Assembly (NCBI GenBank): GCA_030432015.1
Contig: JAUIHJ010000019.1
Location: forward strand, 1 to 22,913
Reading direction: 5' to 3'
DNA: 22,913 bases
Source: a bacterium
Lineage (GTDB): Bacteria; Planctomycetota; Planctomycetia; Pirellulales; Pirellulaceae
Positions 21,789 to 22,913 of the stretch are shown here, piece by piece; position 1 is the first letter of the stretch, and every line of letters starts with the position of its first letter. A program made the position numbers and the translations under genes. The notes below the pieces were generated by a model. The model was not told the DNA's origin. It did no database searches and saw nothing but the letters and a program-made list of their open reading frames with translations.

Positions 21789-22913
21789 ATGGACTACTTG
21801 ATGAATTTCATTGAACGCCAGGACCCTGATGTTTGGGTGGCCATCCAGGCCGAGTGCCTTCGCCAACAGGACGGTCTGGAGATGATCGCCAGCGAAAATT
21901 ACACCAGTCCTGCCGTGATGCAGGCCGTTGGCAGCGTGCTTACCAACAAGTATGCCGAAGGCTATCCAGGTCGTCGTTACTATGGGGGCTGCGAATATGT
22001 TGACGAAATCGAAACCCTGGCAATTGACCGGGCGAAGGAGTTGTTCGGAGCGGAGCACGCCAATGTGCAACCCCATTCCGGATCACAGGCCAACACCGCA
22101 GTCTACTTGACGTTGCTCGAACCGGGTGACACGGTCCTTGGCTTGGATCTGGCACATGGTGGTCACCTGACGCACGGGATGCGATTGAACCTCTCCGGAC
22201 GCCTCTACAACTTCGTTAGTTACGGTGTCACGCAAGACACCCACCGGATCGACTTTGACCAGGTTGCCAAACTGGCCCGGGAGCACAAGCCGAAGTTGAT
22301 CGTCGCCGGTGCCAGTGCCTACCCGCGGGAAATCCCCCATGACCGCTTCGCCGAGATTGCTGCGGACGTCGGCGCCAAGCTATTTGTCGACATCGCGCAT
22401 TACGCTGGTCTCGTAGCGGCGGGCTTGCACCACAATCCCGTTCCTGTGGCCGACTTTGTCAGCACGACGACCCACAAGACGTTGCGTGGGCCGCGTGCGG
22501 GTCTGGTTCTCTGCCGCCAGGAATATGCCAAGGAGCTCAACCGGAGTGTCTTCCCCGGACTGCAGGGAGGGCCACTGATGCACGCCATCGCTGGCAAGGC
22601 GATTTGTTTCCGCGAAGCCCTGCAGCCGGAGTTCAAGCGTTATGCGCAGGCGGTGATTGACAACGCCAAAGTCCTGGCCGAAGAATTGGCGGCCGGCGGA
22701 CTGCGGTTGATCAGCGGCGGCACTGATAATCATCTCATGCTGGTCGACGTGACCACCTTGGGAATTGGCGGCAAGCTGGCCGAGAAGGCGCTTGAACAGT
22801 GTGGTATCACGGTCAACATGAACATGATTCCGTATGATCAACGCAAGCCAATGGACCCTTCCGGGATCCGCGTAGGTACCCCCGCGCTAACCACCCGCGG
22901 GATGACGGCCGAT
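21789..22913 (+). CDS. glyA: Serine hydroxymethyltransferase, 3' end outside window
   Basis: The first 375 codons of a PLP enzyme that converts serine and tetrahydrofolate to glycine and methylene-tetrahydrofolate; the usual length is about 415. Motifs are clear: IASENYTSPAVMQAVGSVLTNKYAEGYPGRRYYGG near the N-terminus (only parts quoted in other databases' terms), ANVQPHSGSQAN, FVDIAHYAGLVAAG, and STTTHKTLRGPRAG with the PLP-binding Lys230 (E. coli Lys229). The start at 21789 puts IASENY at the same distance from the N-terminus as in E. coli. An internal ATG at 21801 is an alternative. The ribosome binding site is weak for both. The frame is open upstream to a TAA at 21531, allowing a 49-residue extension from 21642, but that part is not family-like. 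Confidence 0.95.
   Translation, partial: MDYLMNFIERQDPDVWVAIQAECLRQQDGLEMIASENYTSPAVMQAVGSVLTNKYAEGYPGRRYYGGCEYVDEIETLAIDRAKELFGAEHANVQPHSGSQANTAVYLTLLEPGDTVLGLDLAHGGHLTHGMRLNLSGRLYNFVSYGVTQDTHRIDFDQVAKLAREHKPKLIVAGASAYPREIPHDRFAEIAADVGAKLFVDIAHYAGLVAAGLHHNPVPVADFVSTTTHKTLRGPRAGLVLCRQEYAKELNRSVFPGLQGGPLMHAIAGKAICFREALQPEFKRYAQAVIDNAKVLAEELAAGGLRLISGGTDNHLMLVDVTTLGIGGKLAEKALEQCGITVNMNMIPYDQRKPMDPSGIRVGTPALTTRGMTAD

Overview
The window looks like chromosomal DNA from a planctomycete, most likely in the Pirellulales. The evidence is a moderately high GC content, a DUF1571 protein, an FG-GAP/VCBS secreted protein, an iduronate-2-sulfatase-like sulfatase, a lipoprotein carrying a TlpA-like domain, and long gaps between mostly single, often divergent genes. 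This assignment rests on gene content only, because no rRNA or other marker is present. I saw no tRNA, rRNA, CRISPR array, insertion sequence or prophage gene.

Layout. 124-1359 (-) is a secreted beta-propeller-type FG-GAP protein, divergent from a DUF1571 protein (1674-2546, +). 2620-3297 (-) is a small two-helix membrane protein with a HAMP-like segment. 3489-4358 (-) is a secreted alpha/beta-hydrolase, divergent from a transglutaminase-like/TPR protein (4605-5939, +). A PilZ-like protein follows (6231-6728, +). 6781-8532 (-) is a large lipoprotein whose C-terminal TlpA/thioredoxin-like domain has lost both redox cysteines. 9149-9529 (+) is a GlsB/YeaQ-type membrane protein. 9933-15444 (+) is the only clear operon: a CerR-type TetR repressor, an RND membrane-fusion protein and an RND permease, the last two overlapping by ATGA. 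A promoter with operator-like palindromes lies upstream of the repressor. 15665-17092 (-) is a sulfatase. 17720-18838 (+) is an unrecognised protein with helix-hairpin-helix-like and sigma-region-4-like segments. 19050-20309 (-) is peptidase T, divergent from a lipoate-protein ligase-like protein (20403-21125, +). 21789-22913 (+) is the first 375 codons of glyA, cut by the window end.

The most interesting material is between genes. On the minus strand at about 8727-8990 a very strong Shine-Dalgarno precedes a 13-codon ORF, then a nested stem structure and a rho-independent terminator. The end of the ORF lies inside one arm of the stem. This fits a leader-peptide/attenuator-like RNA or a stand-alone small dual-function RNA, because no ordinary gene follows it on that strand. 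A second minus-strand unit at about 21350-21491 has a near-consensus promoter (TTGCCA, 17 bp, TATAAT), roughly 100 nt of RNA, and a hairpin terminator whose single mismatch on the plus strand becomes a G-U pair on the minus strand. Neither unit is explained by the protein genes.

Functionally the protein genes are a mix of cell-envelope and secreted functions (hydrolase, sulfatase, FG-GAP, lipoprotein, RND efflux) and housekeeping (glyA, pepT, lipoate ligase). Apart from the TetR-RND operon there is no strong sign that neighbours work together.
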